NCBI GenBank assembly: GCA_900095095.1 | Contig: FMBT01000428.1 | Coordinates: 1 to 64,000 of the forward strand | DNA length: 64,000 nucleotides | Reading direction: 5' to 3' | From: Fragilariopsis cylindrus CCMP1102 | Lineage: Eukaryota > Bacillariophyta > Bacillariophyceae > Bacillariales > Bacillariaceae | In this document: positions 10,408 to 19,227 of the stretch, piece by piece | Layout of the letters: the number at the start of each line of letters is the position of its first letter | Position numbering within the stretch: position 1 is the first letter of the stretch | Notes under the pieces: generated by a model | Told to the model about the DNA's origin: nothing | The model's input: only the letters and a program-made list of their open reading frames with translations | The model's database searches: none | Made by a program: the position numbers and the translations under genes

Positions 10408-13155
10408 ATGGCTTCGGAACTCATCATGGCTGGTGGGTTAGATGAAAAGAAACCTCAATACAATGAGATCGCTGCTACTAGTAATCCTGATCCTGATCCT
10501 GTTGCACAGTTAGCTCCACCTTCCCCGCGACGTTCCCCACGACCTTCCTCGCCATCATTTTACGATCCTGCAGAATGGAATATCGCCGAACTTTCCCCGG
10601 GTGGTGTCTCTTTCTCTTCGGATCCGAGCTCCCATGTCCAGAATGAAACCAACAACGTGGTCAATGCTGTACATATGCACGTCCAGGATAATGCTAGGAT
10701 ACCGAATTATAACCAGGCTGTCGACCGCACCAACAGTAGCGGTAATAGAAAAAATTACCAGCGAAATAACTACACATTTGACACATTGTTGTCATCACAT
10801 CCAGTAGATAATTCCATGGCGGAACTCTTTTTAAGTTCCGAATCTAATAATCGAACGAGTCGAAATCATGCTTATGAGGTACGGGGGTCTATATCAACAG
10901 AAGATGTTCATGCCGGAATGGAGATGTTGGATGCACTAGAAGCAGCCGTTGATCCAACTCCATTGAGTGAGATTAAAGATAAGATATATGTTGCAGAAGA
11001 AGAAAGAAAAGCGCAACATGCATCTACAATATCCACAGCAACAGTGTCTCAACATCCGTACCATTCTAGCTATTATCCTTATGGTAGACATCATCAACTA
11101 CCAATTCCAGAGAAAATCCCTTCTCCTCTAAAAGCTGAACCGAATTCATTGATCAATAATACTACAACTACTTCTACTGCTGCTACTGCTACTGATCACG
11201 AAGCTTCTAGACTGGCCGCAGCAATAGCCACTGCAGCAGCAATTGCGTGTACCACCAATACCGGAGTTATTCATAAAGCACCCGTCATTGCATCTGTAGC
11301 CGGAGAACCTCCGATATTGTCCTCAAATAACATGTCGGCGAACAATCCGCCAGGGTTACCGTCTGGAAATAGGCCAGGTGGTATCGCTAAACCTCAGGGC
11401 GAGCCTAGAATAAGTCAAAATTATACATTGTCTATGAAACCTGGGGGGAGTAATGCATTTATGTTACAACGTCAGCGCGACAACGATAACGTGCCCCCTC
11501 ATGCCGCTATCCGCACTGCTAGTAGTGCAGCGGTGCTAGCAGCGGCTAACAGGAAGTCTCAATATGGATTTGGTGGAAATCATACTATTCCCTCAATTCC
11601 AGCACAACCATCTATGCGCTCTTCTACTCAACAATTTCCACGTCCGAAAATCATTCATACAACGAATCATCAACAACTCATCAAAAATAGAATAATCAAA
11701 CCACCACCAATTCCATTAGATACATCAGAAGGGTATAAGTCTCATGTTTTCAATCCAAATAAGGATAATGTCTCCGCCTACGAGCGCAAAAAGCAAAAAG
11801 CCAAGGATGCAAGAATCAAATTAAACGAATCGATTGAAAGGTTAGCTATCGCTGTGAGTTTAGCTGGTTCGCAATCAAGGCATCGAATCGATCAACTAGA
11901 AAACCATATTACCATGACCGAATTTCGGCAGAAATCTATTCAAGTGAACAAAGAAGGAATAGATCTAGCAGATAAAGCGAAGAAGTGGGACCGACCACAA
12001 TTCGTTGGAACAGCTGCATCTGTGATCCAATCTCTCAATGCACAATGTGAGGCTCTTATGGCCGAACTGTCGGCAATGCAAAAAATATTGGATGACAACA
12101 ACCTGTCAGAAGCGTCCAATAGCAATAACGATACCAATGACATCGACACGACAACAGCAACAACCCCAGACAAAACCAGTTCCGCAGCGACATATCACGC
12201 AACAGAACAAAATGAGAATCATATCGCGCACTCCCCTCATAAGCGCCATGAACAGCCGTCCGAGCTTCCACAGAATAATCAAATCTCCAACAAACGCCCC
12301 CGTATGGAGATCAAAGTATATGAAGATTCGCCCAGTGATGACGAGGTCGTTTATGGTGAGATAGCGAAAATGTTGGATCCAGTTTCTTTATGCCGTTGCG
12401 CGAGTGCGTCGAAAATATGGAGTCAAATGCAAGCTTTTCAAGATGATGATAATTGGCTTAATTTGGCTGTGAAGCGGTTTGGATTTTATAACGTTCGGCA
12501 ATGGAGCGAAAATTTAAAAGAGATGGAAGACGAAGAATCGATAATATCTAATAAGTACCTGTACCGAGAGATGAATGCTTCTAATTGTATGCCTCATTTC
12601 TCTCAAGAAGGTTTATCATTGCTTGGGAATGGAAAGATACAGGGAATGATAAGTGGCTGGGTGTTTCTTGTAGAAAGAAGTAATGGGGAAACCCTTCGGA
12701 GTGTCAAACGCGATCCAAGTACAGCGGCTCCAGGAGGTGGATCATATCAAAGTCGGCCTGTCGTTGAGCTTAGAATAGTCATACAGAATACTGGTATGGG
12801 TAGTCAACCTATTATCGTTAAGCCACAACAAATTGGGGTTGATATTTCAACAAGACGTAGGGGTGGGGAACTTGAAGAGATCGATTGGGACGAACGATTC
12901 AGAAAGGTTATTAAAAATACAGATGGAACGAAGCGAATTCCACCAACTAAAAAGTCAAATACTGATTTTCGGGAAGATATTTGTTGGTTAGGATTGTTCG
13001 AAACTGCTGTACTTGAGGTTCACATTAATGCACCAGGATGTTCCACGATATCAAAATTTAAGCAAAAAAGCAACTTTACGAAACTCCTTGTAACTTTGGA
13101 TGGTACGACCGTTCCGATGGTTATCCCCTTCCTGAGAGACCACAACATGCTCTAA
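10408..13155 (+). CDS. large low-complexity protein with F-box-like segment
   Basis: 915 residues from the ATG at 10408 (another in-frame ATG follows at 10426), one exon. Residues 1-440 are Ser/Pro/Asn/Ala-rich and probably disordered. About 470-565 is a charged helical, coiled-coil-like region (YERKKQKAKDARIKL to AELSAMQKIL). Near 640-700 comes EDSPSDDEVVYGEIAKML, then LDPVSLCRCASASKIW and DDDNWLNLAVKRFGF. This has the shape of an F-box: short helices, DP-x-SL-x-R-x-A-x2-S-x2-W, then W-x2-L. The last 200 residues are a compact, mostly beta, unnamed domain. By the F-box reading it would be a substrate receptor of an SCF ubiquitin ligase; that is inference. No frame breaks. Confidence 0.7.
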   Translation: MASELIMAGGLDEKKPQYNEIAATSNPDPDPVAQLAPPSPRRSPRPSSPSFYDPAEWNIAELSPGGVSFSSDPSSHVQNETNNVVNAVHMHVQDNARIPNYNQAVDRTNSSGNRKNYQRNNYTFDTLLSSHPVDNSMAELFLSSESNNRTSRNHAYEVRGSISTEDVHAGMEMLDALEAAVDPTPLSEIKDKIYVAEEERKAQHASTISTATVSQHPYHSSYYPYGRHHQLPIPEKIPSPLKAEPNSLINNTTTTSTAATATDHEASRLAAAIATAAAIACTTNTGVIHKAPVIASVAGEPPILSSNNMSANNPPGLPSGNRPGGIAKPQGEPRISQNYTLSMKPGGSNAFMLQRQRDNDNVPPHAAIRTASSAAVLAAANRKSQYGFGGNHTIPSIPAQPSMRSSTQQFPRPKIIHTTNHQQLIKNRIIKPPPIPLDTSEGYKSHVFNPNKDNVSAYERKKQKAKDARIKLNESIERLAIAVSLAGSQSRHRIDQLENHITMTEFRQKSIQVNKEGIDLADKAKKWDRPQFVGTAASVIQSLNAQCEALMAELSAMQKILDDNNLSEASNSNNDTNDIDTTTATTPDKTSSAATYHATEQNENHIAHSPHKRHEQPSELPQNNQISNKRPRMEIKVYEDSPSDDEVVYGEIAKMLDPVSLCRCASASKIWSQMQAFQDDDNWLNLAVKRFGFYNVRQWSENLKEMEDEESIISNKYLYREMNASNCMPHFSQEGLSLLGNGKIQGMISGWVFLVERSNGETLRSVKRDPSTAAPGGGSYQSRPVVELRIVIQNTGMGSQPIIVKPQQIGVDISTRRRGGELEEIDWDERFRKVIKNTDGTKRIPPTKKSNTDFREDICWLGLFETAVLEVHINAPGCSTISKFKQKSNFTKLLVTLDGTTVPMVIPFLRDHNML

Positions 13156-13271
13156 CAAAAATCAATACTAATAGTATTATATACTTTTTCAAGAAAAAAA
13201 GAGCATAAAAATATACATTGCGTAAATAACCCGAATTATAAAAAATATCATATACAAGTAGTCCTACTATC

Positions 13272-13616
13272 CTATGCCATTTGTGTTTTGTTTTTGTGCG
13301 TCATAAGATCCAAGTAACGTTTGTTGGTATTGTATCTTGCTTCAACCGTCTCATATAAGTTTTTCGCACGTATCGTTGTTTCGAGTAATTCTGGCAATTC
13401 GGTATCGTTGACTAGAAGGTTGTTGTCGATACCACTACTATCATTATCCTCCTTTTGTTGTTGCTGGTGGAGTTGGTGTTGTGCTTGACTTCGATACTTT
13501 TCCTTTGCTTCGTATAATTGCCGTTCTGATAAATCTAATGCTTCCTTACACACCTTTAAATCCGATTCAGCTTCGTCGGTTGCGAACTGTAATTTTGTAA
13601 TTATTTCGTCCATCAT
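13272..13616 (-). CDS. small coiled-coil protein
   Basis: 114 residues, starting MMDEIITKL. Residues 1-55 form a heptad-like charged helix rich in Glu, Lys and Gln with a short poly-Gln stretch; a second helix lies at about 75-105. It is convergent with the F-box-like gene (116 bp apart) and divergent from RPAC2 (345 bp). No family recognised. Amphipathic composition on both helices argues it is real despite its size. Confidence 0.5.
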   Translation of the reverse strand: MMDEIITKLQFATDEAESDLKVCKEALDLSERQLYEAKEKYRSQAQHQLHQQQQKEDNDSSGIDNNLLVNDTELPELLETTIRAKNLYETVEARYNTNKRYLDLMTHKNKTQMA

Positions 13617-13961
13617 TGCATTTAGGAGGACGTAGGAACAAACAACAATATCTCTTCAGAAGAAGATTCCTGGTTATCGAATTGGATGATGCTTGTTGGC
13701 TAATATTATCATTAATATTAGTTCACATTATAATAATACGAAAAAAGTATCAGGCGTCTGTCATTCCTCCAACGATTGTGATTCAACCATAAACAAAACG
13801 CGACTTTTGTGAAAACAAACAGAATCAACAAAAACGAAACAAAACGCAAAATAAATATATTGATGCTACTTTTACTATAATCAGGAAGGGAATGAAAGTT
13901 GTGTACTGCGGAATTTATATATGTTAAACAAGAACTGAAAAGAATTAAAACTAAATAGAAG
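13617..13961. other. divergent promoter region
   Basis: 345 bp between the coiled-coil gene and RPAC2, AT-rich, with no gene or named motif seen. The minus-strand frame at 13718-13981 overlaps the RPAC2 start and is not credible. Confidence 0.5.
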
Positions 13962-14193
13962 ATGAGTGTAAATGAAGTCAAACTGAAAAGTGTCGATGAC
14001 GATAAACTTTTTGTTGTAAAGGGGACGGGGCCCGCATCAAATCGAACATTTGCGATTGGAAATGAAGATCACACATTGGGAAATGCTTTACGACATGTAC
14101 GTATACACGTGCGATTGATTTGCTTGATTGAATGGATGCATAATAAAAATGTTGGCACTTGTAGTAATATTGCGAAATATATTACATGAATAG

Positions 14194-14227
<34 letters not shown>

Positions 14228-14627
14228 TTCGATGAATTCAAATTTGATTATCCTAATCGTATATCGTTTGTCGCTTTTTCATTATTTTTTTGAATTTGTT
14301 TTTGTTTTCGTTTTGAAATAACAGATTATGATACAGAACTCAAAGGTTGAATTTTGCGGATATTCTGTACCTCATCCATCTGAACCGATTGTTCATGTGA
14401 GGGTACAAACGAAAGAACCAACAACTGCTATACAAGCACTTCAAGAGTCTTGTGAAACACTATATGATCAATGTGATTATGTTCTTTCGCAACTAGAAGC
14501 GAAGCTACCAGAAGTAACAGCAGACTCAAAAGCACTGCAATTGAAACTAGCAGAAATGTTAGAAGAAGAGGACGATGATGATGATGACGATGATGAAGAT
14601 GCCGAAGAAGTTCCTATGGAGGAATAA
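13962..14627 (+). CDS. RPC19: RNA polymerase I and III subunit AC19 (RPAC2)
   Basis: Two exons, 13962-14096 and 14325-14627, give 145 residues. It is the small, RPB11-like half of the AC40-AC19 heterodimer shared by RNA polymerases I and III in the nucleus. Diagnostic motifs are NEDHTLGNALRH at the end of exon 1 and VEFCGYSVPHPSEP at the start of exon 2, where the intron falls exactly between LRH and IMIQ. A helical dimerisation domain follows, then an acidic tail of Asp and Glu that is common in AC19. The length is normal. The intron carries a TA-repeat. No frame damage. Confidence 0.93.
14192..14229. repeat. TA microsatellite in the RPAC2 intron
   Basis: Near-perfect alternating TA of about 36 bp with one C interruption, entirely inside the intron. 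Confidence 0.85.
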
Positions 14628-14818
14628 TTAATCTGCTTATTTATTATTACTAATTACTATCTTTCCTTTGTCTTATGAAGCTCTTTAATGTTTGCAATGC
14701 AATCACCATAATATGTATTAGTTGTAGAATGTTCTTGTACGCGTAGCGGAAATGATATTGTTCTCCAGCACGAATTATTACCTAGGAAATATATACAGTA
14801 TGATGAAAATAAATGTAT

Positions 14819-16159
14819 CTATTTCTTGACCGTGAATTTTTTTTTCTCTGCATCTGCTGTTAATCGTAGTGCTTGGATTTTAGCAAACGACTCGTCGACA
14901 AAATCAAAATATACCTTTTTATCAAAAGAACCTCGGAAAAAGTTACATGATAGATTGACTTCTAACAAACAAATAGGTACTTTTGGATCTGCACTGAATA
15001 CCACATCCCATCCAGCAAGTGGTACGTCGGGACACATTTTCATATGACTATGTTCAACTAAAGCCAGTACTCCTTTAATATCAGGTACACTGTTGCCAGA
15101 AACAGGTATATCACCATCAGGATGTGTTGTGTGTCTTTCCGTGTCAGAGGATCTCCATGGGCATCGTCCGGGTAGTGCTTCATGTAATCCCAAACGATAC
15201 CAATGTGCATTGGTCGTACCACCTTTGATCAATCCAGTTTTGACATCAACATCAAATAGGATAGAATCATGATCAGTAGCTGCACCTTCACGACCCGCAC
15301 GGAAGACACAACTCAATGCGGTAACATCCTCGTCCTTTGGTGTCTTATCTAAATTAATAGAAGCTTTACTTTGTGTAATAACTCGGAATGTAGACAGGGG
15401 TGCATTTTTGGGTAACATGGTATTCACCCAGTCACTATTGGATATCGTTTCTTGAATAATCCAATCTCCACCTGCGGTAGCATTTTTATAGAAATATATT
15501 CCCATCCCACCTTCTTCATTCCGATGCTTGATAACCAATCCTGGTGTTTCTAAATAGGGAGACACAGGAACACCTAACTTCGAACCACCATCGAGGAATG
15601 TCCATTTATTTTCCATCTCGTATCCCTTGGGTGTGTCATTCAAAAGTGCATGTAAACCAACAACGTTACAATTTAATCTCCAATATTGGAACCAATCATC
15701 TGGTGCGAGTAATCTCGTAGCGTATTCTTCACTGATACTAGATTTACATCTAGAAATAATCCATTTATGAATTGCAGCAGCATAACTTGCTGCTGGGTAT
15801 GTCGTTAATAAAAATAGTAAACCTAAAATCCTACTTCGTGCAACAATCGATAATGGGATACCAGTTCCTGGTATAGCAACATTCCGTAAATTGTCGATCA
15901 TATCATCACGGTACGATCCCTTCCGATAATGTGGTTTGTTGTATAGATAAAATACCGATGACAAACTAAAAAGATGAATCCTTGCATGTTGTTTGAATAG
16001 GGATGTCTTTTCAGAATCTGTCGATTTGATTTTTAAACTTGAAATAGTCGATTCATTATTTAACAAGTAGGGCGAAGTACGTCCACTACCAATCAGGTAG
16101 TAAAATAGACCAGAATAGTATGTATTCGTCGATGATAGGAGAGAAAACGGTTGACCCAT
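14819..16159 (-). CDS. ATP-grasp domain protein, sugar-transfer-associated type
   Basis: 446 residues in one exon. The C-terminal two thirds match the alpha-L-glutamate-ligase-related / sugar-transfer-associated ATP-grasp family. Features are VSPYLETPGLVIKHRNEEGGMG (nucleotide-binding lysine region), a central domain with FDVDVKTGLIKGGTT, and the closing PLAGWDVVFSADPKV and ICLLEVNLSCNFF, where the E and N are the usual magnesium ligands. The N-terminus MGQPFSLLSS has Gly2 and Ser6, the pattern of N-myristoylation. A hydrophobic stretch at about residues 103-130 (ARSRILGLLFLLTTYPAASYAAA) could lie on or in a membrane. The substrate is unknown; carboxylate-amine or thiol ligation is inferred from the fold. 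No frame breaks. Confidence 0.8.
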   Translation of the reverse strand: MGQPFSLLSSTNTYYSGLFYYLIGSGRTSPYLLNNESTISSLKIKSTDSEKTSLFKQHARIHLFSLSSVFYLYNKPHYRKGSYRDDMIDNLRNVAIPGTGIPLSIVARSRILGLLFLLTTYPAASYAAAIHKWIISRCKSSISEEYATRLLAPDDWFQYWRLNCNVVGLHALLNDTPKGYEMENKWTFLDGGSKLGVPVSPYLETPGLVIKHRNEEGGMGIYFYKNATAGGDWIIQETISNSDWVNTMLPKNAPLSTFRVITQSKASINLDKTPKDEDVTALSCVFRAGREGAATDHDSILFDVDVKTGLIKGGTTNAHWYRLGLHEALPGRCPWRSSDTERHTTHPDGDIPVSGNSVPDIKGVLALVEHSHMKMCPDVPLAGWDVVFSADPKVPICLLEVNLSCNFFRGSFDKKVYFDFVDESFAKIQALRLTADAEKKKFTVKK

Positions 16160-16844
16160 ATTATAATATATTATAATGTACTGTGAGATTTGGATACGAT
16201 TAGCGAGAGTAGGGGAGGAGTGTAGAAAAGATGGAAAGATGTAATAATATTATGGCTCTTGGTGTTGTCGTCGAAAGATGAGACGGTATGCAATGAGAAG
16301 ATGCGAAAGGTCGAGTTGTCGAATCAATACAAGAGGTGACGATGCAATGTGCTTGGTAGATCCGATTACGTCAATCGCAACAGCCAAGTTTTCATTAATT
16401 AGTTTGTGATAGTGCTGATTCATGCATACTGTATTCATTACGATTTGATACACGTGACGGCGATGATGATGATGTCATTTTCATTTTACTGTGTACATAG
16501 TAGGTTGTGAATAAGTGAAAAAGAATAGTTTTCCTGCAAGTCTGTCCATCCTACGTTTTTGTTATCTAAAGTTAAAAAACAATGTTCTTCGCGGTTCTCT
16601 GTTCGCTTCGTGAAATTTGACAGGCTGATGGCACAGATAGGCACGATCCATTGAAGATCCAAAAAGTCGTGAGAAATCTTTCACTTCTTCTCTTTGCAAA
16701 TCTAAAATCAAATCCGGAAGCGATACAGTGTTAGAAAGTCATAGAGGAAGGAAATCAACGAGATTACAGGCGAACATAAGAAAGTAAAGCAAGGCAAGAG
16801 AGATCTAACCAAACTCAAGAAGAACAATCTCTAATTATCTAAGA
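16160..16844. other. divergent promoter region
   Basis: 685 bp between the ATP-grasp gene and the aldehyde dehydrogenase gene. I find no supportable gene in it. Confidence 0.5.
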
Positions 16845-18477
16845 ATGGTGCAACCTTTAGCTAAGTTCGGTGATTTAGAAACACGATTATTCATTAATAA
16901 TGAATTTGTTAATTCTATTTCTGGTAGAACCTTCCCTACTATTAATCCAGCAACAGAAGAGACCATTTGTGAAGTCCAAGAAGCTGATGCAGCTGATGTT
17001 GATCTATCTGTTAAGGCTGCCATTGATGCATTCAAACTAGGCTCACCATGGAGATCAATGGCAGCATCCGAACGTGGAAAACTTTTATGGAAGTTAGCAG
17101 ATCTAATAGAAAGGGATGCAAAGTATCTTGAGGAATTAGAAGCACTTGATAATGGTAAACCACTCGGTAGAGATGGACAATACGGAACTGCTGTTGATGT
17201 TGGTCTTACTATAGCCATTTATCGTTATGCATCAGGATGGTGTGATAAGATTGCAGGTGATACGATTCCTGTTGATGGGAATACATTATGTTATACACGT
17301 AAGGAACCGATTGGAGTCTGTGGTGCAATCATACCATGGAATTTTCCATTACTGATGCAGTCATGGAAATTAGCACCAGCACTTGCTGCTGGATGCACAA
17401 TGGTACTGAAATCATCTGAAAAGACTCCATTAACAGCATTGCACACATCAAAGTTAATAGCTGAAGCTGGATTTCCTCCCGGTGTTGTTAATACATTAAG
17501 TGGATTCGGTCCAACTGCTGGTGAAGCACTTGTGAAACATCCTGGAGTGCATAAACTTGGTAAGCTTCGTTCCTATGTCTCCCGTGTTACGATCTCTAAG
17601 TACAGAGTGTTGTGTCGCTTCGCTTTTTCTAATTTAGTTATTTCTTTCGCTCATCGCTCATTTTACCTTCCCCTCTGAATTGAATGACGAAATATTCGCT
17701 TCATTAGCTTTTACTGGCTCCAGTTTAACGGGAACAAAGATTGTTCAGATGGCAAAATTGAAACGGGTCACATTAGAATTGGGAGGCAAATCACCTGTTA
17801 TTGTTTGTGACGATGCTAACTTAGATGTTGCAGTTGGTGCATGTCACGTTGGACTGTTTTTAAATCAAGGTCAATGCTGTTGTGCAGGATCAAGAATTTA
17901 TGTTCAGGATACTATTTACGACAAATTCGTTGAAAAGGCTGTTGAAAAAGCCAAGCAAATGAAGATCGGTGCATACAATCAACCAGAAGTTGAACATGGA
18001 CCACAAGTTGATGAACTTCAATTTGATCGTGTTATGGGCTACATCCAAAAGGGTAAAGATGAAGGTGCAACAGTTTCGCTTGGAGGTGCCCGATATGGCA
18101 CAAAGGGATATTTTATTCAACCAACAATTTTTACTGATGTGAATGATGAAATGACTGTTGCCAAGGAAGAAATTTTTGGTCCTGTGATGTCAATTATGAA
18201 ATTTTCGACCGATGAAGAAGTTGTTGAACGTGCTAATGGATCATGTTTTGGGTTAGGTGCTGGTATTATGAGTGAAAATATCGGCCGTGCTATTGGATTA
18301 GCACATCAGATCCGTGCCGGGTCGGTATGGATTAATACTTATGATGACTTTAGTGTCCAAGCACCGTTTGGTGGTTACAAGGATAGTGGTCACGGTCGTG
18401 AAAAGGGCAAGGAAATGTTAGACAACTACCTGCAAACCAAATGTGTTTTTGTTCCATTACAGGGACCAAAATGCTAG
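16845..18477 (+). CDS. aldehyde dehydrogenase (NAD(P)+ dependent)
   Basis: Two exons, 16845-17559 and 17708-18477, give 494 residues, a normal ALDH length. The intron splits the alanine codon of KL-A-FTGS, so LAFTGS is rebuilt in phase. Hallmarks: FINNEFVNS near the start, [10 protein letters not shown], the catalytic glutamate in [10 protein letters not shown], the catalytic cysteine in [11 protein letters not shown] and EEIFGPV in the third quarter. It oxidises aldehydes to acids. The class resembles ALDH1/2 (retinal or acetaldehyde type). No targeting peptide is evident before the folded domain, so it is likely cytosolic, unlike mitochondrial ALDH2. Intact, which makes it a useful contrast with the damaged frames on either side. 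Confidence 0.92.
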
Positions 18478-19069
18478 AAATAATATGTGTATATATATAT
18501 GTATAGTTACATAGTTATTAGCGACTGAACTACGTTTTTTTAAGGAAAATATTATATATTATTCGGCCATGCTATGATAATGATGATGATGATGATGATA
18601 GGTTCGAAGGTGTAGGCGAATTTCATGGTGCAACGAAATACATAGAACAATAAATAACATCGCAAAAATCATTAATAAAGTATTCAATATCGAGTTTATA
18701 TATCTATTATTATGTAGTACTTTTTGTTATTGTATTATCCACCTTAATATATATATACGTGAAGTATCGTGTCGTGCAAAAAAAAAATGTGTACGTGCGT
18801 ATTAGCTTGCAATGGAGGATGCGAATTTTTAAATTTCTCATAATTTTTTTTATCGGAGTATTATGTACGATGTACGAAGTTACCGTATCAAAAGCACAGT
18901 ATCACACATCAATAATAAGACATCAACCACACGACAACGATTCACGCATCACAACAGCGAACAACGAACAACGACGACATACGCATAGTATCATTATTTC
19001 TGCCTTAGATATGGCATATGGCATACTTTCTTCTTTCATCACAACACAAAACATAAAGAAGGAGCAGTA
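18478..19069. other. intergenic region with GAT repeat
   Basis: A GAT triplet run lies near 18579-18599. A short open frame ending at 19070 has a hydrophobic start (MRIFKFLIIFFIGVLC, from 18816), but it runs into the next gene's ATG and lacks other support, so I treat it as 5' flank. Confidence 0.45.
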
Positions 19070-19191
19070 ATGCCGTTTTCTAACTTCAAGCCTCGTCGTG
19101 GACGACCACCGTTATTCTTGACACTACTTGTATCATTACTAATGTTATTATAGTTGAGGTACACGCTGCATCTACTCCTACACCTATTTCG

Positions 19192-19227
<36 letters not shown>

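Noticed and set aside
16250-16453. 67-residue minus frame upstream of ALDH
   Set aside because: No domain or composition signal; consistent with chance in promoter DNA.
18816-19070. Short protein with a signal-like start before the kinase
   Set aside because: Its stop overlaps the kinase ATG, and the kinase has its own leader starting there. No independent evidence.
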